From Deltaproteobacteria bacterium (GTDB lineage: Bacteria > Myxococcota_A > UBA9042 > PHBI01): DNA of 64,000 bases. Below the pieces are notes generated by a model, which saw only the letters and a list, made by a program, of their open reading frames with translations, was not told the origin of the DNA and did not search any database. The first letter of the stretch is position 1; each line of letters opens with the position of its first letter. The translations under genes and the position numbers were made by a program. The DNA lies in the NCBI GenBank assembly GCA_020632715.1, contig JACKFA010000004.1:1-64000 (forward strand), written 5' to 3'. Shown here piece by piece: positions 29,638 through 38,389 of this stretch.

Positions 29638-30528
29638 CTACGGCGCGACGACGACGTAGTTGGTGGTGAAGAGGTTGTACTCGCCGTACTTGTCGCCGGG
29701 ATCGAAGAAGACGCTCACCACGACGACGTCGACGCCCTCGGCGGCGAAGGCGAACTGAGGGGCGGGGATGTGCGGCTCATCGGGGGTCGGCCCCATCTGG
29801 ATCTCGGCGAGCTTGGTCCCGTCGGCCTTCGTGGCCGAGAGCGTGTTGTCCCGGAACGTCAGCGTCCGGTCGCCGGCGATCTTCATGGTCTCACCGGGCT
29901 TCGGCTCACCGTCGGAGTCGGCCTCCGGCCACGGCGTGCCGGGGATCCGCACCACCTCCTCGCCAGCGAAGCGCGCCACGAGCGTCTTCCTCCTCGCGGC
30001 GGCCTTCTCCTTGATCGTCTCCTCGTCGTCGTTCGCGGCATAGAGGTCGAGGCGGTCGCCCTTGCCGTCGGGCAGGTAGATGGCGATGGCGGCGCCGGAG
30101 CCGGCTCCCTCGACGCTGAAGGACTCCTCGGAGACGATCGCCTTCTTCCCTGGGAAGTAGAGGACGAGCGGCACCTCCTTGCTCGCGAAGAAGGCGTCGA
30201 ACGCGCCCGCGACGTCGTGATCGGCGGTCGCGGCGACCGGGGCGGCGCCCGCGTCGGCCTCGGCGGCGGTCGGCGTGGCGGAGGCGTCGGCCTCGGCCTC
30301 CGGAGCGGGCGCGGCCTCCGCCGTGTCGGGCTCGGGGGGCTTCGCGGCCTCGGCGGTGTCCGCCTCGGGAGCGGCGGGCGCGGCGGTGTCCGCCTCGGGA
30401 GCGGCCGTCGGCTCCGGCGCGGGCGCGGCGGTCGCGGGCTGCGGCGCCGGGTCCTTCTTGCCGCACGCGGCGACGCCCGGGAGGAGGAGAGCCGAGCCGA
30501 CGAGGACGACACGCAGGATGTTTCGCAT
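29638..30528 (-). CDS. Lipoprotein with Ala/Pro/Glu/Asp spacer, unknown domain
   Basis: The protein has 296 residues. ATG at 30528 starts a lipoprotein signal ending in lipobox GVAAC. Residues ~25-105 are a low-complexity spacer with repeated EADTA units. The remaining ~190 residues form one compact beta-rich domain (VPLVLYFPGKKAIVSEESFS, IAIYLPDGKGDRLDLY, EEVVRIPGTPWPEAD, GDRTLTFRDNTLS) with no motif that I can name. Its stop lies nine bases from the stop of the convergent gene. It is probably a surface or periplasmic lipoprotein. Confidence 0.72.
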   Translation of the reverse strand: MRNILRVVLVGSALLLPGVAACGKKDPAPQPATAAPAPEPTAAPEADTAAPAAPEADTAEAAKPPEPDTAEAAPAPEAEADASATPTAAEADAGAAPVAATADHDVAGAFDAFFASKEVPLVLYFPGKKAIVSEESFSVEGAGSGAAIAIYLPDGKGDRLDLYAANDDEETIKEKAAARRKTLVARFAGEEVVRIPGTPWPEADSDGEPKPGETMKIAGDRTLTFRDNTLSATKADGTKLAEIQMGPTPDEPHIPAPQFAFAAEGVDVVVVSVFFDPGDKYGEYNLFTTNYVVVAP

Positions 30529-30662
30529 GCCCCGACGCTGCCACCGGATTCGTCCACACGCAACCGGGGCCGTTCGGCGCTTCGAACGCGGGCGACGAGG
30601 GCCTGGCGTGCGCGAGCGACGCGGAGCGCGACCCCCGCGAGGTCGTCGCCCGCCGAGTAGCG

Positions 30663-31901
30663 CTACCGCGCCTCGCCGCCGAACCCGAGGTCGCGCACGA
30701 AGCGCTCGATCTCGCGCAGGTACGCCCCTCGGTCGAGGTGCAGGATGTGCCCGCCCGGGAACCAGTGGAGCCGCGGGCGCCCCCAGTGGTCCCAGAGGAT
30801 CCGGCTGTGCTTCGGCGGCGCCATCCGGTCCCCGACGCCGCCGATGACCATGAGCCGCTCCCGCGGCAGCCGCGGCGCGTACGTGAGCGGGCTCGACACC
30901 GCGAGCAGCCGCCGCGCGTCCGTGATCGAGAGCCCCAGCACCTTGAGCCCCGCCCGCATGATCGCCCCGAGCGGCTCCCACTCGAGGATGATGTCCGCGA
31001 TGCTCACGACCGGCACGTTCGGGATGGCGAAGGCGAGGCTCGGCTCGCACGCCGCGAGCAGCGCTGTCGTGTGCCCGCCGAGCGAGACGCCGCTCACACC
31101 GATGTGCTCGACCCCTCGCCGCTCCCGGAGGTAGGCGCAGAGCGAGCGGAAGTCGTGCACCGCCTGCGCGAACGCCTCGTTGATGCGCGCGGGGCCCCCC
31201 GCGAAGAAGCCGTGCCCCGAGAACGGCGAGAAGCGCGTCTGGCGCCGCCCGTGGAAGGGCAGGTTGAAGAGCGCCACGTCGAAGCCGAGCCGCTCGTAGA
31301 ACCACGGCATCGCCATGAACCACTGGTTCAGCGCGTACATCTCGGCGCCGAAGCCGTGGATCGCGACGATCGTCGGCCGCGGCCCGTGCAGGTGACGCCA
31401 GTACTGCACGTGCGCGAAGCGGTTCCGCCCGTGCCGGAGGTAGCCCTCGCGGACGCGCGGGTTCCGCGGCACGAACGTGCTCTCGAACTTCAGGCTCTCG
31501 CACACCCCGTGCGGCGGCTTGAACCCGGCCGGCCGCGCGCGCCTCACGCGCACCGGCGCGTGCTCGGTCGGCGGCGTGAAGAAGCGCCCCGGGTCCGCCG
31601 ACAGCGCCATCTCCTCATAGAACGACCGGTCTCCGAGCGCCGCCTTGAGCGCGCGCGGGTTGTAGCCGATCGGCAGCGCGAGGAGCGCGATGGACGCCGC
31701 CGCGCTCGTCCGCACCAGCACGTCGAGCGCGGCCGTCCCGCCGACGCGCAGCCGGTCGACGCGCGCGAGGTCGAAGTCGAGCGGCTCCCCGGCGAAGCCG
31801 TCGGGCAGCTCGCGCCACCACGTCCCCGCCGGCATCGCGCGCGGCGCCTGCACGCACGTCGTGTGCGCGATCCTCGAGACGACCCGGCTGCGTCGCTCCA
31901 C
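30663..31901 (-). CDS. Alpha/beta hydrolase family protein
   Basis: The protein has 412 residues. About 150 N-terminal residues precede the hydrolase core. The core has the oxyanion segment TIVAIHGFGAEMYAL, the nucleophile elbow GVSGVSLGGHTT (Ser near residue 271), a probable acid in VIGGVGDRMAPP and the catalytic His in HWFPGGHILHLDRG. The order and spacing fit a complete Ser-Asp-His triad. There is no signal peptide, so it is cytoplasmic or membrane-associated. Substrate is unknown; an esterase or lipase-like role is inferred from the fold. It is followed 134 bases later by the spacer lipoprotein on the same strand. Confidence 0.82.
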   Translation of the reverse strand: MERRSRVVSRIAHTTCVQAPRAMPAGTWWRELPDGFAGEPLDFDLARVDRLRVGGTAALDVLVRTSAAASIALLALPIGYNPRALKAALGDRSFYEEMALSADPGRFFTPPTEHAPVRVRRARPAGFKPPHGVCESLKFESTFVPRNPRVREGYLRHGRNRFAHVQYWRHLHGPRPTIVAIHGFGAEMYALNQWFMAMPWFYERLGFDVALFNLPFHGRRQTRFSPFSGHGFFAGGPARINEAFAQAVHDFRSLCAYLRERRGVEHIGVSGVSLGGHTTALLAACEPSLAFAIPNVPVVSIADIILEWEPLGAIMRAGLKVLGLSITDARRLLAVSSPLTYAPRLPRERLMVIGGVGDRMAPPKHSRILWDHWGRPRLHWFPGGHILHLDRGAYLREIERFVRDLGFGGEAR

Positions 31902-31961
31902 CCTGCCTGCCTCCAGCTTCAGCCCGCGCGCCGCTCGTGACGGTGGCGCCGCCCGCGCGGC

Positions 31962-33377
31962 TCAGCCGTCGTGGGGCAGGCTGCTCTTCGGAGAGCGTAG
32001 GTAGACGTTGGGGGTCGCGTAAAGAAAGTTGCCCACGCGCGACGTGTACACGTCCGCGTAGCGCTCGACCTGCCGCGCCATGTGCGACTTGTCGATGCCG
32101 GCGCGCATGACCGGCCCCCAGCGCGGGTTGTGGAGGCGGCTGTACTGCTCGGCGAGCGGCGAGATCCGCTCGTCGAAGCTCCTGAGCACCGCCTTCTTCT
32201 GCTCGATCTCGTGCTCGATCTCCGCGCTCCGGCGCCCCTCGGTCACGGGGCGGAGCCCGGCGCGCTGGCGCTGCAGATCGAGCCGGAGCTGCGCCACGTC
32301 GACCTCGATGACCGCCTTGTCCGCCATGAGCGCGGAGAGCTCGCGCTCGCTCGCGGCGAAGGCGTCCATGGCCTCGATCTCGGCCTCGAGCTCGCGGAGG
32401 ATGAGCGCCGTCCTCCAGCGCACCGAGCTCTTCGACACGTTCACGTCGGAGAAGATGTGGTCGCCGACGTAGAGCACGTCGAGGTCCGCGAGGCCGAGCG
32501 CCGTCTCGACGAGGCGCGCGTGGCCGCCGAGGTAGGTGCCGCCCGCGCGCGGCGGGCCGACCACCGGGCGCAGGTGCCCCTCGTCGTTGATGACCTCGAA
32601 GAGCGGGGTCGAGACGTCCACGAAGAACGCGGGCTTCCGCGCCTGGACGATCACGATGTCGAAGAGGTCGCGCCAGCGCGTGCCTTCGGGGAGGAAGGGG
32701 TCGAAGGCGTAGCTCATCATGGCGTGCGTGTAGTGCCACTCGCTGTTCGTGATGAGCATCAGCTTCTTGCCGGCGAGCTTCTGGTCGAGGAGGGCCTTGG
32801 GGACGTCCTCGTCGAGGTCCACGTAGGCCGACGGGTCCTTGATGATCTCGTCCTTCAGGCGCCCCTCGACGTGCGCGGCGTCGAGCCCGGAGCGGACGAG
32901 GCGGTAGAGCTCGAGGTAGCCCTTCGGGCCCTCGAGGCGGCCGTCGTCGAGGAGGTCGACGGTCTGGCCGTAGAGGCAGGCGAGGGAGATGTCGAAGAGG
33001 GTCGAGAGGAAGACCCAGCGCGGATCGCGGAGATCGATGAAGGTGCGGCCGTACTTCTCGCGGAGCTCCGTGAAGGGGAGCATGCGCGTGCCGTGCGCGG
33101 CGGCGCGGATGTAGCCGAAGCGGTCGGCCTTCACGAGGTTGCCCTCGGCGACGTCGAGGATGAGCCCGCGGTCGACGAGCCCCTTGTCGAAGCGCAGGTG
33201 CCCGACGGGGAAGCCGCGGGCGACGAGGCTCTCCTGGGCGTACTCGTAGGCGCGCCGCTCCCACACCTCCACGTGGTAGTGGATGAGCGTGTAGTCCATG
33301 TCGTAGCCGATCGCGCGGATGGCACGCATGTTGAGTGTCCGGTTGCAGTAGATGCCGCGGGTGCGGGGCGTCGCCAT
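31962..33377 (-). CDS. HAD-superfamily 5'-nucleotidase (HAD-IG family)
   Basis: The protein has 471 residues. ATG at 33377 follows GAAGGAACGACC, better than the more distal in-frame start at 33452. The HAD nucleophile motif is DMDYTLIHY (D26 and D28), motif II lies in MLITNSEWHYTH, and motif III/IV is the acidic pair in VLYVGDHIFSDV. Length and sequence (RWVFLSTLFDISLACLYGQT, SSVRWRTALILREL) match the cytosolic purine 5'-nucleotidase-like HAD-IG family, which hydrolyses IMP/GMP-type nucleotides. The C-terminal ~130 residues are helical and probably form the cap or an oligomer contact. Role in nucleotide turnover is inferred. Confidence 0.88.
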   Translation of the reverse strand: MATPRTRGIYCNRTLNMRAIRAIGYDMDYTLIHYHVEVWERRAYEYAQESLVARGFPVGHLRFDKGLVDRGLILDVAEGNLVKADRFGYIRAAAHGTRMLPFTELREKYGRTFIDLRDPRWVFLSTLFDISLACLYGQTVDLLDDGRLEGPKGYLELYRLVRSGLDAAHVEGRLKDEIIKDPSAYVDLDEDVPKALLDQKLAGKKLMLITNSEWHYTHAMMSYAFDPFLPEGTRWRDLFDIVIVQARKPAFFVDVSTPLFEVINDEGHLRPVVGPPRAGGTYLGGHARLVETALGLADLDVLYVGDHIFSDVNVSKSSVRWRTALILRELEAEIEAMDAFAASERELSALMADKAVIEVDVAQLRLDLQRQRAGLRPVTEGRRSAEIEHEIEQKKAVLRSFDERISPLAEQYSRLHNPRWGPVMRAGIDKSHMARQVERYADVYTSRVGNFLYATPNVYLRSPKSSLPHDG

Positions 33378-33641
33378 GGTCGTTCCTTCGCGCGGGTCGC
33401 GCCGGGGACCATAACCGAGGTCGGCGACCGAGCGCGACCGAGCGTGCACCACGCCCGACGCACGTGTGCATGCCCATGCGCGTCGGCGCGGCGCACACCG
33501 GGGCGGGGGCTCCCCGCCGCGACGCCACGTGGCGACGATCCGCAGCCCGCCTGCGTCCTCGGGGGGCGAGAGCGCGCTGGCCCGCGGTTTGCTGTGGCAG
33601 GCCCCACCGTCGGACCCAGTCGAGCTCAGCGAGGAGCCCCC

Positions 33642-36600
33642 ATGTCTCTGGTCAACTCAGAGCGCGACCACCGCCGCGAAGGCGGGCGGATCCTGAACCC
33701 GTCGCCCGAGCTCGCGGCCCGCCGCCGCGAGCAGCAGGCCCACGAGCGCGCGCACGCGGCGCGCAGCACGATGGACGGCTGGTCCGCGTCGCTCGGGGCG
33801 CCCGACGTGCAGCGCGCGGCGTTCGACGTGGCGCTCGGCGATCTGCACGACGGCGTCGCGTGCGCGAACCACGAGGTGTGGGGCGATCCGCTGCCGGCGC
33901 ACCTCCCCGGCGGCGGCGTGCAGCTGCGCGCGCGCATGGCGGGGCAGGCGCCGGCCGACGACGTCCACGCGACGGCCGCGCGCGGCACCGAGGGCGCCGG
34001 CGGGGCGCTGCCCTTCCTCGAGCAGATCCAGGCGAGCTTCGGCCGGCACGACGTCGGCGGGGTGCAGGCGCACACGGGCGGCGCGGCGCGGGAGGCGAGC
34101 GCGGCGCTCGGGGCGCACGCCTTCGCGCGCGGGAACCACGTGGCGTTCGGCGGCGCGCCGGACCTGTTCACGGCGGCGCACGAGGCCGCGCACGTGGTGC
34201 AGCAGCGGGCGGGCGTGGCGCTCCGGAGCGGCGTCGGCGAGAGCGGGGACGTCTACGAGCGGCACGCGGACGCGGTGGCCGACCTGGTCGTGCGCGGGCG
34301 GTCGGCCGAGGGGCTGCTCGACCGGATGGCGGGCGGCGGCGGAGGTGGCGGCGCGCCGGTGCAGCTCCGCGAGAAGAAGGGGCCCGAGGAGGACGAGCAC
34401 GACCGCGCCGCGAAGAAGGCGGCGGCGACCGCGAAGCGGGTCGAGGCGGCGGAGGCGAAGGGGCCGTCGAAGCACGCGGACGACGGCGGCGCCGAGAAGA
34501 AGGGGGCGGCGGAGCACGCCTACGCCGATGCGGCCGAGAAGAAGGGGCCCTCCAAGCACGCCGACATCGGGGCCGAGAAGAAGGGGCCGAGCAAGTACGC
34601 CGACATCGGGGCCGAGAAGAAGGGGCCCTCGAAGCACGCGGAGGCCGCCGAGAAGAAGGTCGCGAAGGCGGAGGCGCCGCCGGCGGTCGCGAAGAAGGAG
34701 GCGGAGCGCGGGCCGTCGGAGGACACGGCGCACGCCCTCGTCGACGGGGCGGCGGGCTCCGGCGGCGCCGGCGCGATGGCGGGGCACGAGGGCCCGGTCG
34801 AGGTGCACCCGGACCACCCGGCCGCCGTCGCCGCCGAGGTCATGGGCGAGCTCTCGCGCAGCATCGCCACGCACGCCGCCGAGATCCGCCTGTACCGGAG
34901 CCAGCTCGACGCCGGCACCGCCGTCGCCGCCGCGGACATCAACGCGTTGCTCTCGGCGATCGAGGCGGACGCCGAGCGGCTCGTGGGGGCGCGAGACGCG
35001 ATGGCCGAGGCCGGGCTGACGACGGTGGCCGATGGCTTCGAGAGCCAGCTGCTCGACCAGCGGAACGCTTGTGAGGAGCTGCGAGATCGCGGCGACGCCA
35101 TGGCCGAGGAGAAGGACCCCGCCGACGGCGCCCTCTGGAAGCGGGGCGACGGGCTCTGTGGGGCGCTCGAGCACAACGTCGAGGACCGTGAGGGCCGCAT
35201 CGACGTCGTCCGGGGCCAGGTCGCCAAGGGCGACCCCGAGGCGCAGGGGGACATCGACGCGCTGGTGGGGGAGATCGAGGCCGACCGCGACGAGCTCGCG
35301 CAGCACCGCGCGGCGCTCGACGAGAACGGCCACGCCGAGCGCGCCGCCGCCCTCGACGCGGCGCTAGAGCGCCAGCTGAGCGCGGTCGCGGACCTGCTCG
35401 CGGGCTCGTTCGACGAGGTCGGACAGGACGAGAACGACGTCCAGCTCGACGTCGACGGGTCGCGCGCGGCGGCGCCCGCGAACGCCCCGGCGATCGCGGC
35501 GCGCGGCGCGCAGGGCGCGGGCGGGCCGCTGCCCTTCCGCGAGCGGATCCAGGCGAGCTTCGGCCGGCACGACGTCTCCGGCGTGCGCGCCCACACCGAC
35601 GGCGCCGCGCAGGCCGCCAGCGCCGCGCTCGGCGCCCGCGCCTACGCGAGCGGCGACCACGTGGCCTTCGGCGGCGCGCCCGACCTGCACACGGCGGCTC
35701 ACGAGGCCGCGCACGTCGTGCAGCAGCGGGCCGGCGTGGCGCTGAAGGGCGGCGTCGGCGCGGAGGGGGACGTCTACGAGCGGCACGCGGACGCGGTCGC
35801 CGACCTGGTCGTGCGCGGCGAGCCCGCCGAGGGGCTGCTCGACCGGATGGCCGGCCCCGGCGCGGCGCGCGCGGGGGAGGGCGTGCAGCTGAAGCGCGAG
35901 AAGAGGGAGCACACGGCCGAGGAGCGCGCTCAGATGGCGCAAGGCCGGCTCCACCTCGAGGCGCTCAGGGCGTCGCAGCGCGAGGTCGAGAAGCAGCTCC
36001 GGAAGGTGGAGCGGCGCGCGAAGAAGAAGGGCGCCGATCTGAAGGCCATCGACAGCGAGCTCGCGGCGCTCGAGTCGTGGTGCGCGAAGGACGTGGCGAA
36101 GTTCTACGGAGACGAGCTCACGCGCTCCGGCTATCTCGAGCTCAAGGAGCGGACGGGCGAGGACGCGCGAGCCACGATCTACGGGCCGTCGCGGGAGCGC
36201 CTCGAGCGGATCCGCGCGCTCCGGGCGTCGCTGGAGGCGCCGATGCGCGAGCAGGACTTCACCGCGCGCGCGGAGACGACCGAGCCGGAGGAGCTCGAGA
36301 AGAAGAAGCAGAAGGGCGCCGAGCTCGCCGCCGACGCCGAGAAGCTCATCGCCGAGCTCACGAGGTCCCTCGACCAGGTGAAGCAGCGCGTCGAGGCGGG
36401 CGATCCGCGCGTCGACGACGAGCACCGCGCCGGCGAGATCTCGCTCCGCGCCCGCTCGCGCATCTTCCTCCTCGAGCAGCTCGACCTCCACGTGCAGCAG
36501 GCCGTCGGCACGGCCGCGCTCGACGGCTTCGTCTCGCGCCTCACCGCCATCTCGCAGGAGGCCGACGCGCTCGCCCCGCGGGCCAAGCGCGGCGACATCC

Positions 36601-36824
36601 CGGAGGGCGGCCACCTCGAGCGGCGCTCGGAGACGTGGGAGGACGGCAAGTTCAAGGGCTCGCAGGAGGCCTGGCGCACCCCGAGCGCGCGCGGTTCGTC
36701 GGGGCGCGCGCCGGCGCCCGCCACCAAGCCGGGCGGCGAGCGCGCCCAGGTAGAGCCGGCGGCGGACGACGCGGAGACCGTCGAGCGCGAGAGCGCCGAG
36801 GAGGAGTCGAAGGCGACGGCCTGA
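33642..36824 (+). CDS. Tandem double eCIS core domain (DUF4157) protein, coiled-coil tail
   Basis: The protein has 1,060 residues. The ATG at 33642 follows GAGGAGCC. Two DUF4157 domains occur in one chain. The first spans ~110-230 with IQASFGRHDVGGVQAHTGG, H180-E-A-A-H184 and YERHADAVADLVV. The second spans ~620-740 with IQASFGRHDVSGVRAHTDG, H687-E-A-A-H691 and the same YERHADAVAD. Between them are a Lys-rich stretch with 13-residue AEKKGPSKHADIG repeats and a helical region (RSIATHAAEIRLYRSQLDAG). The C-terminal ~320 residues are charged and helical, suggesting coiled coil. It may be a long effector or structural cargo for a contractile injection system, which is inference. No signal peptide is seen. 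Confidence 0.85.
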   Translation: MSLVNSERDHRREGGRILNPSPELAARRREQQAHERAHAARSTMDGWSASLGAPDVQRAAFDVALGDLHDGVACANHEVWGDPLPAHLPGGGVQLRARMAGQAPADDVHATAARGTEGAGGALPFLEQIQASFGRHDVGGVQAHTGGAAREASAALGAHAFARGNHVAFGGAPDLFTAAHEAAHVVQQRAGVALRSGVGESGDVYERHADAVADLVVRGRSAEGLLDRMAGGGGGGGAPVQLREKKGPEEDEHDRAAKKAAATAKRVEAAEAKGPSKHADDGGAEKKGAAEHAYADAAEKKGPSKHADIGAEKKGPSKYADIGAEKKGPSKHAEAAEKKVAKAEAPPAVAKKEAERGPSEDTAHALVDGAAGSGGAGAMAGHEGPVEVHPDHPAAVAAEVMGELSRSIATHAAEIRLYRSQLDAGTAVAAADINALLSAIEADAERLVGARDAMAEAGLTTVADGFESQLLDQRNACEELRDRGDAMAEEKDPADGALWKRGDGLCGALEHNVEDREGRIDVVRGQVAKGDPEAQGDIDALVGEIEADRDELAQHRAALDENGHAERAAALDAALERQLSAVADLLAGSFDEVGQDENDVQLDVDGSRAAAPANAPAIAARGAQGAGGPLPFRERIQASFGRHDVSGVRAHTDGAAQAASAALGARAYASGDHVAFGGAPDLHTAAHEAAHVVQQRAGVALKGGVGAEGDVYERHADAVADLVVRGEPAEGLLDRMAGPGAARAGEGVQLKREKREHTAEERAQMAQGRLHLEALRASQREVEKQLRKVERRAKKKGADLKAIDSELAALESWCAKDVAKFYGDELTRSGYLELKERTGEDARATIYGPSRERLERIRALRASLEAPMREQDFTARAETTEPEELEKKKQKGAELAADAEKLIAELTRSLDQVKQRVEAGDPRVDDEHRAGEISLRARSRIFLLEQLDLHVQQAVGTAALDGFVSRLTAISQEADALAPRAKRGDIPEGGHLERRSETWEDGKFKGSQEAWRTPSARGSSGRAPAPATKPGGERAQVEPAADDAETVERESAEEESKATA
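34455..34662 (+). repeat. 39-bp tandem repeat encoding AEKKGPSKHADIG
   Basis: Five related units lie in the linker of the double eCIS-core protein. The two best copies are offset by exactly 39 bases (AAG at 34554 and 34593) and encode KHADIGAEKKGPS and KYADIGAEKKGPS. The outer units are diverged. This is a recent in-frame expansion. Confidence 0.8.
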
Positions 36825-36895
36825 CCGTGGGGTGGCGGCGACCGCCGAACGCGCGTTGACGGGGCGCCGCCGCGCCGACCACAATCCCGGCGTCC

Positions 36896-37546
36896 ATGGA
36901 CGACGCGCCTCCCACGACGCCGCCCCCGGCGCTCCTCTCCCCGGTCCCCGGAGCGCCGCCCGCGCCTCGCGGCGTCTCGGCGCGCCGCGTCGGGCGCTTC
37001 CTCCTCGCGCACTGGCCGTGGCTCCTGCTCGCCGTGCCCGTCGGCCTCCTCGGGACGGTCGTCCACGAGCTCTTCCACGCCCTCGCCGTCTGGCTCCAGG
37101 GGGGCACCGTGCTCGACCTCAAGATCCTCCCGAGCGGCAACACGCTCGGCCATGTGCTCTGGGAGGGCCAGGGCGTCAACGGGCGCCTCGTGAGCGTCGC
37201 GCCGACCGTCGGCTGGCTCGTCCTCTCGCTCGTCGGCCTGCGCCTCGTCGGCCGCTTCCGCGCCGGCGGCGCCGGCGCCAAGCTCGCCCTCGTCCTCGCC
37301 TGGCTCCTCCCGCTCGGCGACACCTCGCTGTCGCTGTCGCGGCTCGCCCTCGGCGTCCCCCACGCCGACCTCTCACGCGCCTTCCTCGACGAGCGCGCGG
37401 TCGTCCTCGCCGCGGCGGCCGTCTTCTACGCCGTCGCCTGCGTGAGCACGCCGCGCCTCGTCCGCCACGCGACGGCCGGCGCGCTCTCGACCGCGGAGTC
37501 GGTCCTCGGTTTCGTCGCGCTGATGGCCGTGCCCTGGTTCATCTGA
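36896..37546 (+). CDS. Membrane protein with HExxH motif (M50-like)
   Basis: The protein has 216 residues. A Pro-rich cytoplasmic N-terminus (~30 residues) precedes a hydrophobic segment (WPWLLLAVPVGLLGTVV) that carries H57-E-L-F-H61. At least three further membrane segments follow (VAPTVGWLVLSLVGLRL, AKLALVLAWLLPLG, VVLAAAAVFYAVACV, VLGFVALMAVPWFI). The HExxH inside a membrane helix is the hallmark of site-2-type M50 peptidases. The usual second motif (NxxPxxxLDG) is not evident, so activity is uncertain. A GCGCG-TTGAC -35-like element at 36851-36859 with CACAAT about 17 bases later may be its promoter. Confidence 0.65.
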   Translation: MDDAPPTTPPPALLSPVPGAPPAPRGVSARRVGRFLLAHWPWLLLAVPVGLLGTVVHELFHALAVWLQGGTVLDLKILPSGNTLGHVLWEGQGVNGRLVSVAPTVGWLVLSLVGLRLVGRFRAGGAGAKLALVLAWLLPLGDTSLSLSRLALGVPHADLSRAFLDERAVVLAAAAVFYAVACVSTPRLVRHATAGALSTAESVLGFVALMAVPWFI

Positions 37547-37550
37547 CGGC

Positions 37551-37587
37551 GTCTCCGCGGCGTGACCAGGTGTCTCCGCGCGGAGAC
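37551..37587 (+). terminator. Palindromic GTCTCCGCG element after the HExxH gene
   Basis: Four bases past the stop there is GTCTCCGCGG at 37551-37560, then a perfect 16-base palindrome, GTCTCCGCGCGGAGAC, at 37572-37587. The first half-site can also pair with the distal arm, giving alternative hairpins. No T tract follows. It belongs to a repeat group also seen at 38241-38292. Confidence 0.45.
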
Positions 37588-37745
37588 GAACAAGTGACAA
37601 CCCGCGGACACGCCCTGCCGAGGCCTGTCCGCGGCGGGTCGCCGGCCGGCCGGCGGGATCGGCGGCGACGATCTGCGCGCGGCGCGCGTCGGTGCCCCCG
37701 ACCGCGCCTCTTGCGGTCCTCACCACGAACAGCAGGAGCCCCCCG

Positions 37746-38213
37746 ATGACCCGTCACCTCGTCCTCTCCGCCGTCGCCGCCCTCGTCGCCACCCTCGCCT
37801 TCGGCGCCGCCGCGACGGCCGCGCCACGCCCGAACCGCAAGGCGCCGGTCGTCCGCCACGCCGCCGCGCCGCGCGCGCCTGCCGCCGAGCAGGTGAAGGT
37901 GTCCTGGGGGAGCTCCTGGTACGACGCCACGGTCGTCGCGAGACGGGGCGACCAGCTCTTGGTCCACTACGCCGGCTGGTCGAAGGCGTTCGACGAGTGG
38001 GTCGGCCCCGAGCGCGTCCTGCGCACGCTCCCCGAGCGCGCGCCGGTGGCGGCGGCCGGCGCCGTGCAGATCCTCTGGGGCAACAGCTGGTACCCGGGCA
38101 GCGTCGTCGCGAGGAAGGGCGACCGCTTCCTCGTGCACTACGACGGCTGGTCGAGCGCCTTCGACGAGCTCGTCGGCCCGGAGCGCGTGCGCTTCGTCGT
38201 CGCGCGGCGTTAG
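37746..38213 (+). CDS. Secreted protein with two Tudor-knot/chromodomain-like repeats
   Basis: The protein has 155 residues. ATG at 37746 follows CAGGAGCCCC. A signal peptide (LVLSAVAALVATLAFGAAATAA) is followed by a basic spacer and two ~45-residue repeats: VKVSWGSSWYDATVVARRG with LLVHYAGWSKAFDEWV, and VQILWGNSWYPGSVVARKG with FLVHYDGWSSAFDELV. The W-x-x-SWY-x-x-V ... HY-x-GW-x-x-FDEWV pattern is that of the Tudor-knot / RNA-binding knot of chromodomains (PF11717 type). In eukaryotes these read histones or bind RNA. Here the protein is exported, so the ligand is unknown. It is flanked by palindromic GTCTCCG elements on both sides. Confidence 0.8.
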   Translation: MTRHLVLSAVAALVATLAFGAAATAAPRPNRKAPVVRHAAAPRAPAAEQVKVSWGSSWYDATVVARRGDQLLVHYAGWSKAFDEWVGPERVLRTLPERAPVAAAGAVQILWGNSWYPGSVVARKGDRFLVHYDGWSSAFDELVGPERVRFVVARR

Positions 38214-38240
38214 CACTACTTGATGGCTCTAGCCGCGCTC

Positions 38241-38270
38241 GCCGCGCGTCTCCGGACGGAGACGCGCGGC
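38241..38270 (+). terminator. 30-base palindrome after the Tudor-knot gene
   Basis: The arm GCCGCGCGTCTCCG (38241-38254) and CGGAGACGCGCGGC (38257-38270) are perfect complements separated by two bases. The palindrome lies 27 bases after the stop at 38213. A further half-site, GCGTCTCCGCGCG, follows at 38280-38292. The position suits a transcription stop, but the shared GTCTCCG core suggests a repeat family or a protein-binding site. Confidence 0.5.
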
Positions 38271-38389
38271 CACGGCCGAGCGTCTCCGCGCGTTGACACC
38301 GCACCGCGCTCAGCGGCTCCTGGGGCCGCCGCGCGGGTTGGCCCAGCCCGTGCTCCCCTGCGCGCGAACGGTCGCGGACGGAGGCGAGC

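Noticed and set aside
32082..33641. Upstream extension of the double eCIS-core frame
   Set aside because: It is antisense to the HAD nucleotidase. The ATG at 33642 has a ribosome site and starts the conserved protein.
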